This document shows positions 43,236 through 52,183 of a DNA stretch of 64,000 bases, one piece after another. The translations under genes and the position numbers were made by a program. The notes under the pieces were generated by a model that was not told where the DNA came from, searched no databases, and saw only the letters and a program-made list of their open reading frames with translations. The stretch comes from Methanothermobacter thermautotrophicus. Lineage in GTDB: Archaea > Methanobacteriota > Methanobacteria > Methanobacteriales > Methanothermobacteraceae. Location of the stretch: NCBI RefSeq assembly GCF_014889545.1, contig NZ_QKOF01000006.1:372001-436000 (forward strand). The letters are read 5' to 3'. Within the stretch, counting starts at the first letter, position 1. Each line of letters starts with the position of its first letter.

Positions 43236-44234
43236 TTAGATTATCAGGTTGAATATGTAGCCTGTAAGTGTTATTGAGACTGCCAGGATTGCTATGAATG
43301 TGGCGAGTAGCTTTGGCTTCATAACCTTCCTGAGTATTATCATCTCAGGGAATGACAGGGCGGTTATTGACATCATAAGTGCCGACATCATAAGTGCCAG
43401 TGCGGTTCCGGCAGCCATTCCCTTCTCTATGAGGGCTGATATGAGGGGTATTGTACCTGCAGCGTTTGAATAGAGCGGAACTCCTATCAGAACAGCCAGT
43501 GGCACTGCAAATATATTGCCGGCACCAGCATATTGAAGGAGGAAATCCTCGGGAAGATAACCGTGTATCCATCCTCCGATGGCTATTGCTATGACTATGT
43601 AGGGTGAAACACGGCGGAGTATATCCTTCATCTCATTCCTGGCTATCATGTACCTCTCCCTGAGGGTTGGCTGTGGCAGTTCCACATCGACTGCTCCCAG
43701 GGCCTTCATCTTCTCCAGTGTCTCGTAGACGTAGTCCTCGAGTTCAGTTTCCATTTTAAGTTTTCCTATGAGGATTCCGCCAAGAACGGCTATTATGAAA
43801 CCTGATAGTATATAGAAGGCGGTTATCTGCCATCCGAACAGTCCAAGGAGCAGTATTATTGCTATCTCATTTATCATGGGGGAGGATATGAGGAATGAGA
43901 AGGTCACCCCCAGGGGTACGCCCGCTTCAACGAAGCCTATGAATAGCGGGACGGCTGAACATGAACAGAAGGGGGTGATTATACCAACCAGGGCTGCTAT
44001 GAAGTTACCGAAGTATTTATGCCTTTTCTCAAGTGTTTCCTTAACCTTATTGGGGGGTATGTATGTTCTTATGAATGATATGACAAATATGAGTGTGGCG
44101 AGAAGTATGAATATCTTTATGGTGTCGTATATGAAGAAGTTAACGGCGCTTCCGAGGTGGGAGGCCGGTTCAAGGCCCATGAGATTGTATGTTACATAAT
44201 CCGCGAATTCCTGTAACAACCTTTTAACCTCCAA
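43236..44234 (-). CDS. DUF318-type permease (ArsP/YraQ-like)
   Basis: The 332-residue protein has eight or more membrane helices in two halves. It has the family motif TPFCSCSAVPLFIGFVEAGV (a Cys pair at the start of a helix) and, in the second half, GVPLYSNAAGTIPLISALIE. A cytoplasmic loop of about 50 residues links the halves. Some family members export organoarsenicals (ArsP). It is followed by the thioredoxin-like gene. The 180-base upstream spacer holds a TATA-like TATATATA on the minus strand at about 44271-44280. Confidence 0.9.
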   Translation of the reverse strand: MEVKRLLQEFADYVTYNLMGLEPASHLGSAVNFFIYDTIKIFILLATLIFVISFIRTYIPPNKVKETLEKRHKYFGNFIAALVGIITPFCSCSAVPLFIGFVEAGVPLGVTFSFLISSPMINEIAIILLLGLFGWQITAFYILSGFIIAVLGGILIGKLKMETELEDYVYETLEKMKALGAVDVELPQPTLRERYMIARNEMKDILRRVSPYIVIAIAIGGWIHGYLPEDFLLQYAGAGNIFAVPLAVLIGVPLYSNAAGTIPLISALIEKGMAAGTALALMMSALMMSITALSFPEMIILRKVMKPKLLATFIAILAVSITLTGYIFNLII

Positions 44235-44414
44235 TCAATATATTCAAATTTATGGATATGTTGGTGTACTGGTATATATAACTTTTCCCTGGTTCAATGA
44301 AGGCACTTACATCTGATGGTGGAACCATTAAATGAAGAATCAGCTGTATGATGCTATAAACCTGATTTATTGATCAAAACTTAAAATAAGTTAATATGGG
44401 GTCTTAAAAGTTAA

Positions 44415-45350
44415 TTATAGGAGTCTTGCACGGTCATAGACGTTCTTGAGGGTCTGCATATCCACGCTCGTATATATTTGTGTCGTTGAAAGGTTTGAAT
44501 GGCCCAGAAGCTGCTGTATGGCCCTTATATCCACACCGTTCTTAAGGAGGTGGGTTGCAAAGGAGTGCCTCAGGATGTGGGGTGTGACCTTCTTCTTTAT
44601 CCCGGCCTTCCTTGCATAGTTCTTTATCATCATCTGAACGTACCTCGGGGTGAGGGGGTCCCCGAAACGGTTAAGGAACAGATACTCGCTTTCATGGATC
44701 CTTCTACTGAGGTATTCCATGAGGAGATCCCGGGTGTTCTCATCAAAGAGGACTATACGATCCTTATCACCCTTACCCCTGATCCTTATGGTCCTCTCAT
44801 CAGGGTCTATGTCATTGATCCTGAGTGAAACCAGCTCAGAGACCCTGAGTCCAGATGAGTAGAGGAGTGAGAGTATAAGGCGGTCACGGGTCTTTATGAA
44901 CCTCCTGATGACGGAGCCATCATCGGCAACCTCAACGGCGTTGATGAGCCTCATGACCTCGTCCTCATTCAGGGACTTGGGGAGGGACTTTGTCCTCTTG
45001 GGGGCCTTTACCTCCTCAAGGCAGTCTATGCCACTGAACTCAAAGAACTTCTTAACAACAACGGTGACAAGGTAGATATAGTTCTGCGTAACCTTTTTCT
45101 CCCTTTTAAGGTACTGTATATACCTCTTGAATGACCTGAGAACCCTCCTGTCATCGTAGAGGTCATCCTCCTTCATAAGAAACTCATAAAAGTTTTTAAC
45201 AATCGATTTGTACGTTTTTATCGTGTTCGGAGAGTAATTCCTGATCTCAAGTTCAATGAGGTAATCCTCAATGAGCTCTGGAAAATTGTAACGTTCAAGA
45301 AGACCCTGCTTTTCCTCTGACTCCCTGTTCATATTCATGGTATCTACCAT
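44415..45350 (-). CDS. xerA: Tyrosine recombinase, XerA-like
   Basis: The 311-residue recombinase has an N-terminal SAM-like domain (about 25-110) and a catalytic domain with R169 (SSGLRVSEL), H258 and R261 ([12 protein letters not shown]), H284 ([10 protein letters not shown]) and nucleophile Y293 (QIYTSV). Size and sequence fit the archaeal XerA that resolves chromosome dimers at dif. No integrase-like neighbours or attachment repeats are visible, so it is probably the housekeeping enzyme. It neighbours DnaG and the Lon-like ATPase genes on the same strand. Confidence 0.92.
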   Translation of the reverse strand: MVDTMNMNRESEEKQGLLERYNFPELIEDYLIELEIRNYSPNTIKTYKSIVKNFYEFLMKEDDLYDDRRVLRSFKRYIQYLKREKKVTQNYIYLVTVVVKKFFEFSGIDCLEEVKAPKRTKSLPKSLNEDEVMRLINAVEVADDGSVIRRFIKTRDRLILSLLYSSGLRVSELVSLRINDIDPDERTIRIRGKGDKDRIVLFDENTRDLLMEYLSRRIHESEYLFLNRFGDPLTPRYVQMMIKNYARKAGIKKKVTPHILRHSFATHLLKNGVDIRAIQQLLGHSNLSTTQIYTSVDMQTLKNVYDRARLL

Positions 45351-45415
45351 AAATATCCACTTAAATCTTGCGGATCACGCGGTCATGGATTAAAGCTCAT
45401 GAGGAACTGTTACCA

Positions 45416-46909
45416 CTACATGTAGCTACGGTCTATGTTCTCACTGCTGTATCCATGCTGTGACATCCTCTGGGAGCTTGATAGATCCTTCTCAAGGGCC
45501 TTCTCATAGCTCTTGTATCTCCTTATGATCTGATCCTCAACCGAAACAGCCTTCCTTATGGCGACCTCCATGTGCCGGGTTTCAATGTATTTGCTCCCAT
45601 CCATAACTGCAAGGTCGCCGGCCATCCTCACAACCCCTCCGAGGTCCCTGAGACGGAGTGTGAGGGCGTCATCGACATCATCCACGGCCCTGGCCCTGCG
45701 TTTAGCCTCCTCAATGAGGAGTTCAACAGCAGAGGCACGGGCATGGGGTATCTTTCCATCCAGCTCTATCTCCTGTGCAACGAACTGGACTATTTTTGCC
45801 CGGTTCTCGTCGGTATCGGGCATCGTGGTGTTTAAAAGAAGCTCATAACCCTCCCCCTGGATCCTTGATCTCAGAGGTGGGAGTATGTACTGGAGGTCTG
45901 CTATGTTGCAGGCACCGACAAATATGAAGTCACATGGAACCTCATCCACCTTCACGGAACTTCCAGCGCTCTGGGGGTTCCTACCGACTATCGGAAATGT
46001 TTTATCCTGCATTGCGCTGAATATGAACCTCTGAAGGCCTGCAATGTGAACTATCTCGTCTATGAAGAGAACACCCTCATGGGCCTCATGGATGGCCCCC
46101 GGGACGACACGTTCATAGGGCTGGGATCCAAGGTCAGGGTGACCTCCGTAGGGGTCATGACGTACATCCCCCAGGAGTTCGGTTTCACTCGCCCCCGTAG
46201 CCTGAACAAAGGTCTTTCTATCAAGGGGCACTATCACGTTCCTGGGTTTCTCCTCAACAATCTGCCTACGCTTTTCGAGGGCCCTCTGGTCAAGGACCTT
46301 AATCTCCTCACCACCAACCCGCTCATAGATCACAACCTCCTCAACACCATCAATGATGCGGGTCGTTGTCACCCTCTTCTGGGGAACGCTGAGGCTCCCT
46401 GAACTCATCTCAAACATTCCAAGAAGGTCGCCGATATGTTTTCTCCTGGCCTTGATATGTGAAAACTTGTCCCCGCCACACCGCGGGCAGATACTGTTAT
46501 ATGCGCTGCTGTATTCACCGCAGTGGATGCATTTGAAACCCAGACGCTCTGCAACAGCATCCGGGACGCTCTGGGGGTCTATGAGTTCCCCCTCAGCCCT
46601 TTCGATTTCAAGGATTTCATCCTCTATCTCCTTGCGGTTTTTGACCTCAACGAAGGGCCTCTCAGGCCTTTCAGGGTTATGAACGACGGTTATCTCCTCA
46701 GATGGTTCCGGGAGATGAAAGGATATCGCCTGGGCGAGGAGCGATTTTCCTATGCCCGGCGGTCCAACAAGTAGCAGATGTCTGCGCTGCTTCGCAGCTA
46801 TCTTTATCATTGGCATGACATCTTCATGCCCTATAACCCTTTCAAGGGGATCCTCAGGTATCTTAACGTCTTCCGTGGTGTTTATATCCTTCAGATACTC
46901 ACGGTTCAT
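45416..46909 (-). CDS. Lon-like AAA+ ATPase with zinc ribbon and no protease domain
   Basis: The ~497-residue protein resembles the ATPase part of archaeal LonB. Walker A GPPGIGKS (53-60, counted from the Met four codons upstream) and Walker B VLFIDEIVHIAGLQ are present. LRSRIQGEGYELLL carries the arginine-finger region. A four-Cys ribbon (C130, C133, C144, C147) is inserted after the P-loop. The protein stops after the helical lid, with no Ser-Lys protease domain. It could be a remodeller. It has no membrane segments. It lies 20 bases downstream of dnaG. Confidence 0.85.
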   Translation of the reverse strand: MNREYLKDINTTEDVKIPEDPLERVIGHEDVMPMIKIAAKQRRHLLLVGPPGIGKSLLAQAISFHLPEPSEEITVVHNPERPERPFVEVKNRKEIEDEILEIERAEGELIDPQSVPDAVAERLGFKCIHCGEYSSAYNSICPRCGGDKFSHIKARRKHIGDLLGMFEMSSGSLSVPQKRVTTTRIIDGVEEVVIYERVGGEEIKVLDQRALEKRRQIVEEKPRNVIVPLDRKTFVQATGASETELLGDVRHDPYGGHPDLGSQPYERVVPGAIHEAHEGVLFIDEIVHIAGLQRFIFSAMQDKTFPIVGRNPQSAGSSVKVDEVPCDFIFVGACNIADLQYILPPLRSRIQGEGYELLLNTTMPDTDENRAKIVQFVAQEIELDGKIPHARASAVELLIEEAKRRARAVDDVDDALTLRLRDLGGVVRMAGDLAVMDGSKYIETRHMEVAIRKAVSVEDQIIRRYKSYEKALEKDLSSSQRMSQHGYSSENIDRSYM

Positions 46910-46941
46910 ATCAACATACATTTTTGATGCCTTCTGTTAAT

Positions 46942-48087
46942 TCAGGTGTGACCGGTTATAATCTTGAGGTTGTGGGGTTTCTTCACTATATCCCCGCTTC
47001 TAACGGCCACAAGGTATCTGAGTCCCTTCTCGAAGGAGAGGTCAACCAGGCGCTGTGTTATAACACCATCAAATACCACAGCGTAGGGGTGGTTGTTGAC
47101 CCTGCTCAGTTCATCGTAGAGGTTCTCGACCTTAACCTCCCTGAGTATGTTCAGGGCATCGTCGAGTATCTCGGCGTTCCCGGTGCCCTCGAGCTCCTTC
47201 AGAATGTTACGAAGGAGCACCATCTTGTCCTCTGTTTTCTTCTTTTCCTTCTTCATTCCAAGGTCATGGTAGAACTGTTCAACAGGCACCTTGTTCCGGA
47301 GGGCCATCATTATCTCGTCCTTCTCAAGGTCCTCAACCTCCTTGCCCCTGGGGGCCCTGGTGACGTAGTCTATCTCACCAACCTGGAGGAGTTCCTTGAG
47401 TATGAGTTCACCGCCCCGGTCACCGTCAACGAAGGCTGTAACAGTCTTTTTTCTGGTTAAATCAGCCACTGTTTTCGGTACACTGACACCCTCCACTGCT
47501 ATGGCGTTCTTTATACCGTACTTGAGGAGGTTGAGGACGTCGGATCTTCCCTCAACCACCAGTATGGCGTCTGAGGTCTCGACGTTGGGGCCGGCCGGGA
47601 GTTTCTCCTCACCGTACTCTGTGATCTCATGGACACGCATGGCCTCCTTGACCTCCTCGATCATCTTGAGGCTTTCGGGGGTAACCTCCTCCATCATGCT
47701 GGCGTAGATCTCCTTAGCCCTTTCAACGACCCTTTTACGTTTAACGGCCCTTACGTCCTCAACCTTTGTGACCTGGATGTAGGCCTCGCATGGTCCAACA
47801 CGGTTGATTGTTTCGAGGGAGGCTGCAAGTATGGCGGTTTCAACACGGTCAAGGCTTGATGGTATTATTATCTCCCCCTTTGATTTACCACCACGTGATG
47901 TTATGTTTACCTTGATTCTACCGATCCTTCCTGTTTTCTGGAGTTCCCTGAGGTCCAGGTCGTTGCTGAGGAGGCCCTCAGTCTGTCCAAATATCGCCCC
48001 CACGACGTCTGGTTTCTCTACGATTCCATTAGCGTTAATTTGAGCGTGAATGAGGTATTTAGTTGTACTTATCTCTTCTTTTCCCAT
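46942..48087 (-). CDS. dnaG: Archaeal DnaG-like primase / exosome subunit
   Basis: The 381-residue protein has the archaeal DnaG N-terminal domain ([20 protein letters not shown]), a central TOPRIM domain with E179 in VVEGRSD and D221/D223 in VDGDRGG, and a helical C-terminal part. Archaeal DnaG makes short primers in vitro and is a stable exosome subunit that binds poly(A). It is downstream of the small Toprim gene and upstream of the Lon-like ATPase gene. AGGAGGGTTTAC precedes the start. Confidence 0.95.
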   Translation of the reverse strand: MGKEEISTTKYLIHAQINANGIVEKPDVVGAIFGQTEGLLSNDLDLRELQKTGRIGRIKVNITSRGGKSKGEIIIPSSLDRVETAILAASLETINRVGPCEAYIQVTKVEDVRAVKRKRVVERAKEIYASMMEEVTPESLKMIEEVKEAMRVHEITEYGEEKLPAGPNVETSDAILVVEGRSDVLNLLKYGIKNAIAVEGVSVPKTVADLTRKKTVTAFVDGDRGGELILKELLQVGEIDYVTRAPRGKEVEDLEKDEIMMALRNKVPVEQFYHDLGMKKEKKKTEDKMVLLRNILKELEGTGNAEILDDALNILREVKVENLYDELSRVNNHPYAVVFDGVITQRLVDLSFEKGLRYLVAVRSGDIVKKPHNLKIITGHT

Positions 48088-48146
48088 GTAAACCCTCCTT
48101 TTGAGGAATGACTGGTTATCAAATTGAAGTGTGATGATAACAGCAT

Positions 48147-48563
48147 TCAGATATTATCAAGGGGGTATGGGCACACCTCCAGCTTCAGCCTTTCAATGTA
48201 TGAAGGGAGACTCTGTATGTCCTTGATGTATCTGCGCGTCATCCCCATTAGTCTGCGCCGTATCCTGAGGTCTGGATCTGCTCCTAGACTCTGCATGTCC
48301 CTGTAGAGTCTTTTTGCAAGTTCGCTGCCCTTCCTGTCAAAGTCTGTTAGTATTATGGCCCTCGATGACCTGGATGCAATAAGGGCGATTTCAGAGAGGC
48401 TAAGCCTGGAGCCTGAAACCTTTATGAAGGGGCCGTTGATGCCCAGCTCCTGCAGGGCTTCTTCATCCCTACGGCCCTCAATCAGTATGGGTATTCCCTG
48501 CTCTCCCTGATATTTAAGTTCCTCTAACTCCTCCGTTATCTGCTGAAGCTTGATAAGAGACAT
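48147..48563 (-). CDS. Small Toprim-domain protein (UPF0292)
   Basis: The 138-residue protein consists almost only of a Toprim fold: [18 protein letters not shown] (catalytic Glu) and [18 protein letters not shown] (DxD), followed by a C-terminal helical tail. It matches the archaeal UPF0292 family of unknown function, related to the Toprim of RNase M5 and primases. It lies 59 bases upstream of dnaG on the same strand and diverges from the DUF211 gene. Confidence 0.9.
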   Translation of the reverse strand: MSLIKLQQITEELEELKYQGEQGIPILIEGRRDEEALQELGINGPFIKVSGSRLSLSEIALIASRSSRAIILTDFDRKGSELAKRLYRDMQSLGADPDLRIRRRLMGMTRRYIKDIQSLPSYIERLKLEVCPYPLDNI

Positions 48564-48707
48564 AGGTAGCCCTTTATAACCTGATAATATCTATATCTTA
48601 TATGACGATACTGATATATAAAATAATCAGAGACGTGTTTCTGGGCTATATTTAAATATTCATGTTATCATAATACTATATCATTTTAACAGATTCATGG
48701 AGGAAAG

Positions 48708-49001
48708 ATGGTGGCTAAGGGCCTTATAAGAATCGTTCTGGATATACTGAAACCCCACGAACCCATAATACCGGAATATGCAAAGTATCTGAGTGAACTG
48801 AGGGGTGTTGAGGGAGTTAACATCACCCTCATGGAGATCGATAAGGAAACCGAGAACATCAAGGTGACCATTCAGGGAAATGACCTGGATTTCGATGAGA
48901 TAACAAGGGCAATAGAGAGTTATGGTGGATCCATCCACAGTGTTGATGAGGTTGTAGCTGGAAGGACCATGGTGGAAGAGGTCACAACTCCCCAGGATTG
49001 A
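48708..49001 (+). CDS. DUF211 protein (MTH889 homologue)
   Basis: The 97-residue protein is recognisable as a DUF211 member of the MTH889 type, whose crystal structure is known. It has a ferredoxin-like beta-alpha-beta fold with LIRIVLDILKPHEP and IKVTIQGNDLDFDEITRAIE. Its function is unknown; acidic sites suggest metal binding. A TATA-like ATTTAAATA at about 48650-48660 drives it, and GGAGGAAAG precedes the start. The RraA-like gene follows after 4 bases. Confidence 0.93.
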   Translation: MVAKGLIRIVLDILKPHEPIIPEYAKYLSELRGVEGVNITLMEIDKETENIKVTIQGNDLDFDEITRAIESYGGSIHSVDEVVAGRTMVEEVTTPQD

Positions 49002-49005
49002 TTGG

Positions 49006-49668
49006 ATGGCCAGGAGAGGTATGAAACCAATTGAACGCCTCAGGAGACTCAGCTCACCTGCGGATCCTGTCAGGCTTTTATCAGGGATATCTGCGCCGCA
49101 GATCTCAGATGCCCTCAAGGGCGTGACAGGTGAGGTGGGCGTGATACCCTCAATAAAGCCAGTGAACAACCTCCGTGTCTGTGGCAGAGTGGTCACAGCC
49201 AGGACGTCCCAGTACGACTGGGGAACATCAGTCATGGCCATTGATGCTGCATCACCTGGGGAAATTATTTTTATAGGTGCTGACGGTGATGAGAGGGCAG
49301 TGTGGGGTGAACTCACCTCAAAAACCGCCCTGAAGAAGGGTATAGCAGGGGTCGTTATATATGGATCCTGCAGGGATATTGACGCTATCCTTGAACTTGA
49401 TTTTCCTGTATTCTCAAGGGACTATGTTCCCTGTGCAGGAGAACCCCGAGCCGGGGGGCAGCTCAATGTAGAACTGGAGTGTGATGGTGTCAGGGTTAAA
49501 AATGGTGACCTGCTCCTTGGTGATGAGTCAGGTGTGGTTGTGGTACCATCGGAGGTTACAGTGGAGGTCGTGAGGGCCGCCATGAAGGTGAGGGAGAAGG
49601 AGTCCTCAATAGTGAAGGGTGTTGAAGGCGGAATTTCACTTTCAGAGATCCTTGGCCTTCGGAAGTAG
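49006..49668 (+). CDS. RraA-like protein (HMG/CHA aldolase fold)
   Basis: The 220-residue protein has the RraA/MenG-like fold: ISAPQISDALKG, GRVVTARTS, GEIIFIGADGDERAVWGELT and the closing DLLLGDESGVVVVPSE. The DGDERAVWGE region matches the metal- and substrate-binding loop of 4-hydroxy-4-methyl-2-oxoglutarate aldolases, but RraA homologues have other roles too. It is coupled to DUF211 and to the membrane protein behind it (9 bases). Confidence 0.85.
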   Translation: MARRGMKPIERLRRLSSPADPVRLLSGISAPQISDALKGVTGEVGVIPSIKPVNNLRVCGRVVTARTSQYDWGTSVMAIDAASPGEIIFIGADGDERAVWGELTSKTALKKGIAGVVIYGSCRDIDAILELDFPVFSRDYVPCAGEPRAGGQLNVELECDGVRVKNGDLLLGDESGVVVVPSEVTVEVVRAAMKVREKESSIVKGVEGGISLSEILGLRK

Positions 49669-49677
49669 TTGGTTTCC

Positions 49678-50724
49678 ATGGGAGAGAGCAGTGTATTTGA
49701 TTACATCCGGGAGAACAGAAGGACCATCGTTCTCTCATTCATTGCTGTTGCTGTTGTAATATTCCTTATAGGTTTTTTCGCAGGTTTTGGTGATATTCTG
49801 AGGGCCCTTGAGGGGACCAGCCCATATTTTCTTGCCATCAATTTCATCCTGGAGGCCATCATACTTGTCCTGTGGACCCTGCGGTGGAGGCTCATCCTGA
49901 ATGTGGTTGATGATGCTCCATCCTTTCCGAGGCTCATGATGCTTCTTTTTACCAGTATCTTCGGGAACAACATAACGCCGGGGGCTGCCGGTGGTGAGCC
50001 ACTGAGGGCCTACCTCCTGCGGGAGGTTGAGGGCACACCCTTTGAGATTGGCTTCGCATCATCCACGGCAGACAGGGTATTTGAGTTCATACCCTTTGCC
50101 ATGATCTCCATCCTCTCTGCGGTCCTCATAATGACCTGGGATATATCCATCTGGACCAGGATAATTGTGAGTGTGCTGATCCTTGTGACCATTACAGGGT
50201 TCTCCCTGGCGGTCTATGCAGGTATGAACAAAAAAATAGCCCAGAGGATAGCCCTTTCTGTCACAAGGAGGCTTGTTTCATGGTTCTCAAGGTTCAGGGA
50301 AGGGGGTATCAGTTTTGCAGGGATACACGAGAAGGTCATATTCTATATAAATCGATTCAATGATGGCTTTTCAACTGCAATAACCGACAGGAGGGTCTTT
50401 GTTATCGGATTCTTCATATCACTGGGGATGTGGGCCCTTGATGTCTGCCGGTTCTATGTCTGCTTCCTGGCTGTGGGTGTCTCACCACCCGTGGTTCCAC
50501 TCATAATAATCTACACCGTCGGGATCTTAATATCCCTCCTTCCGATTCTTCCAGGGTCCCTTGGATTGAGGGAGGGAATACTTGTGGCTTTATTTGCTGT
50601 TGCAGGGATAGGCGCCGATTATGTCATGGCAGCCAGTGTTGTTGATAGGCTCGCAAGCTATATTGCACCGACATTGATAGGCCTCATGGCGGCAATCTAC
50701 TATGGAAAACAGATGACAGCATGA
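49678..50724 (+). CDS. UPF0104/LPG-synthase-like membrane protein
   Basis: The 348-residue protein has eight or more membrane helices and belongs to the UPF0104 family, which shares its fold with the membrane part of lysylphosphatidylglycerol synthase. It has the conserved FGNNITPGAAGGEPLRAYLL at about 100-120 and LPILPGSLGLREGILVALF at about 285-303. The catalytic aminoacyl-transfer domain is absent. It is the third gene of the DUF211-RraA operon. Likely acts in lipid or glycolipid handling (inference). Confidence 0.88.
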   Translation: MGESSVFDYIRENRRTIVLSFIAVAVVIFLIGFFAGFGDILRALEGTSPYFLAINFILEAIILVLWTLRWRLILNVVDDAPSFPRLMMLLFTSIFGNNITPGAAGGEPLRAYLLREVEGTPFEIGFASSTADRVFEFIPFAMISILSAVLIMTWDISIWTRIIVSVLILVTITGFSLAVYAGMNKKIAQRIALSVTRRLVSWFSRFREGGISFAGIHEKVIFYINRFNDGFSTAITDRRVFVIGFFISLGMWALDVCRFYVCFLAVGVSPPVVPLIIIYTVGILISLLPILPGSLGLREGILVALFAVAGIGADYVMAASVVDRLASYIAPTLIGLMAAIYYGKQMTA

Positions 50725-50754
50725 CCTCCAGCCTAATTTTATATAAAATTATCG

Positions 50755-50768
50755 AAACATTTATATAC
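50755..50768 (+). promoter_or_regulatory. Promoter of the gar1-tfb operon
   Basis: AAACATTTATATAC is a textbook archaeal TATA box with a purine-rich BRE before it. It lies 43-55 bases upstream of the gar1 ATG. A second TATA-like GTATATAAAA is at 50788-50797. Confidence 0.65.
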
Positions 50769-50809
50769 TAGTAGTTAGAGAATATAGTATATAAAATTTT
50801 CGGTGAATC

Positions 50810-51088
50810 ATGAAGGCTTTAGGGAATATTTCACATGTCTCCAACAAGGGAAGGATCATAGCACGTTCAGATAGAACACCGCAGCTTGGAGCACCTGTTT
50901 TTACTTCCAAAGGGAAAATGATAGGAAAAGTGCACGATATCTTTGGACCTACAAGGAATCCATACATATCCATAAAACCACTTCGTGCAGTAAACCCTGA
51001 AAAGTTTGAGAACCGAGTTGGAGAGACTTTATACGTGGGTATAAAGAATGTGAAAAAATGGGGGCGAAGGAAACGAAGGAGAAAATGA
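50810..51088 (+). CDS. gar1: H/ACA RNP protein Gar1
   Basis: The 92-residue protein is the Gar1 component of the archaeal H/ACA pseudouridylation complex. It has a small beta barrel: [38 protein letters not shown] and NPYISIKPL, with a very basic tail ([11 protein letters not shown]). Gar1 binds Cbf5 and aids product release. Its stop overlaps the TFB start (ATGA), a common pairing in archaea. Confidence 0.95.
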   Translation: MKALGNISHVSNKGRIIARSDRTPQLGAPVFTSKGKMIGKVHDIFGPTRNPYISIKPLRAVNPEKFENRVGETLYVGIKNVKKWGRRKRRRK

Positions 51089-52017
51089 GGTCTGATGTTT
51101 CTGAAATAGAGAGGGAAACAAAATGCCCTGAGTGTGGCTCCGATGACCTTAGGGGCGACTACGAGAGGGCTGAAATAGTCTGTGGAAAATGTGGTCTTGT
51201 CATAGACGATAACCTGGTTGATATGGGTCCCGAGTGGAGGGCCTTTGACCACGAACAGAGGGATAAGAGGACAAGGGTAGGTGCACCCATAACCTACACC
51301 ATACACGACAAGGGTCTATCAACAATGATAGACTGGAGAAACAAGGACATATACGGAAGGGACATACCTGCAAGGAACAGGGCCCAGTGGTACCGTCTGA
51401 GGAAGTGGCAGAGGAAGATAAGAATATCCGGCGCCACCGAGAGGAACCTGGCCTTTGCCCTGAGCGAACTTGACCGTGACTCATCAAGGCTGGGGCTCCC
51501 ACGGAGTGTCAGGGAGGCGGCCTCCATGGTATACAGGAGAGCCGTTGAGAACAAACTCATCAGGGGAAGAAGCATCGAGGGAGTGGTTGCAGCATCACTC
51601 TACGCCGCATGCAGGAAATGCAACGTTCCAAGGACACTTGACGAGATTGCAGAGGTCTCAAGGGTGAGCAAGAAGGAGGTTGGAAGGACCTACAGGTTCC
51701 TGACAAGGGAACTCAACATAAAGCTGCCTCCAACATCTCCGGTGGATTACGTGCCAAGGTTTGCAAGCGAACTCGGCCTCTCAGGGGAGGTCCAGTCCAA
51801 GGCCATTGAGATCATTGAGATGGCAATGGAGAACGGCCTCACATCAGGAAGAGGTCCGACGGGTGTTGCAGCAGCAGCCCTCTACATAGCATCTGTCCTC
51901 CTCGGGGAACGCAAGACCCAGAGGGACGTTGCAGAGGTTGCAGGTGTAACAGAGGTAACCATAAGGAACAGGTACAAGGAGCTCACAGAGCAGCTTGACC
52001 TTGGAGTGACCCTCTAG
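51085..52017 (+). CDS. tfb: Transcription initiation factor TFB
   Basis: This general factor bridges TBP-DNA and RNA polymerase. The 310-residue protein has the zinc ribbon (C14, C17, C33, C36), a B-finger/reader region with RWAFD-like [19 protein letters not shown], and two cyclin repeats: [20 protein letters not shown] and [20 protein letters not shown], each with its helix-turn-helix. ATG 51085 overlaps the gar1 stop; no intein is present. T-runs at 52029-52034 and 52072-52077 follow the gene. Confidence 0.97.
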   Translation: MRSDVSEIERETKCPECGSDDLRGDYERAEIVCGKCGLVIDDNLVDMGPEWRAFDHEQRDKRTRVGAPITYTIHDKGLSTMIDWRNKDIYGRDIPARNRAQWYRLRKWQRKIRISGATERNLAFALSELDRDSSRLGLPRSVREAASMVYRRAVENKLIRGRSIEGVVAASLYAACRKCNVPRTLDEIAEVSRVSKKEVGRTYRFLTRELNIKLPPTSPVDYVPRFASELGLSGEVQSKAIEIIEMAMENGLTSGRGPTGVAAAALYIASVLLGERKTQRDVAEVAGVTEVTIRNRYKELTEQLDLGVTL

Positions 52018-52027
52018 TTACACATAC

Positions 52028-52078
52028 CTTTTTTCTTGGATAAGTATAGCTGTTTTGCGTGTTAAACACACTTTTTTC
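52028..52078 (+). terminator. T-runs after tfb
   Basis: CTTTTTTCTTG (52028-52038) and CTTTTTTCTA (52071-52080) follow the tfb stop in an otherwise gene-free 166-base spacer, consistent with termination. Confidence 0.5.
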
Positions 52079-52183
52079 TATTATCTGCAAATTTTTTGAC
52101 CGGCATCTGTTCCTGCCACTTCACTGATTCTTTGATTCTGGAGAGGCCCCGGTTTTCATTTAAATATTTAAAAATAGCGATTT

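Noticed and set aside
44415-45350. Possible integrated element around the tyrosine recombinase
   Set aside because: No attachment repeats, phage genes or composition shift; sequence and neighbours fit housekeeping XerA.
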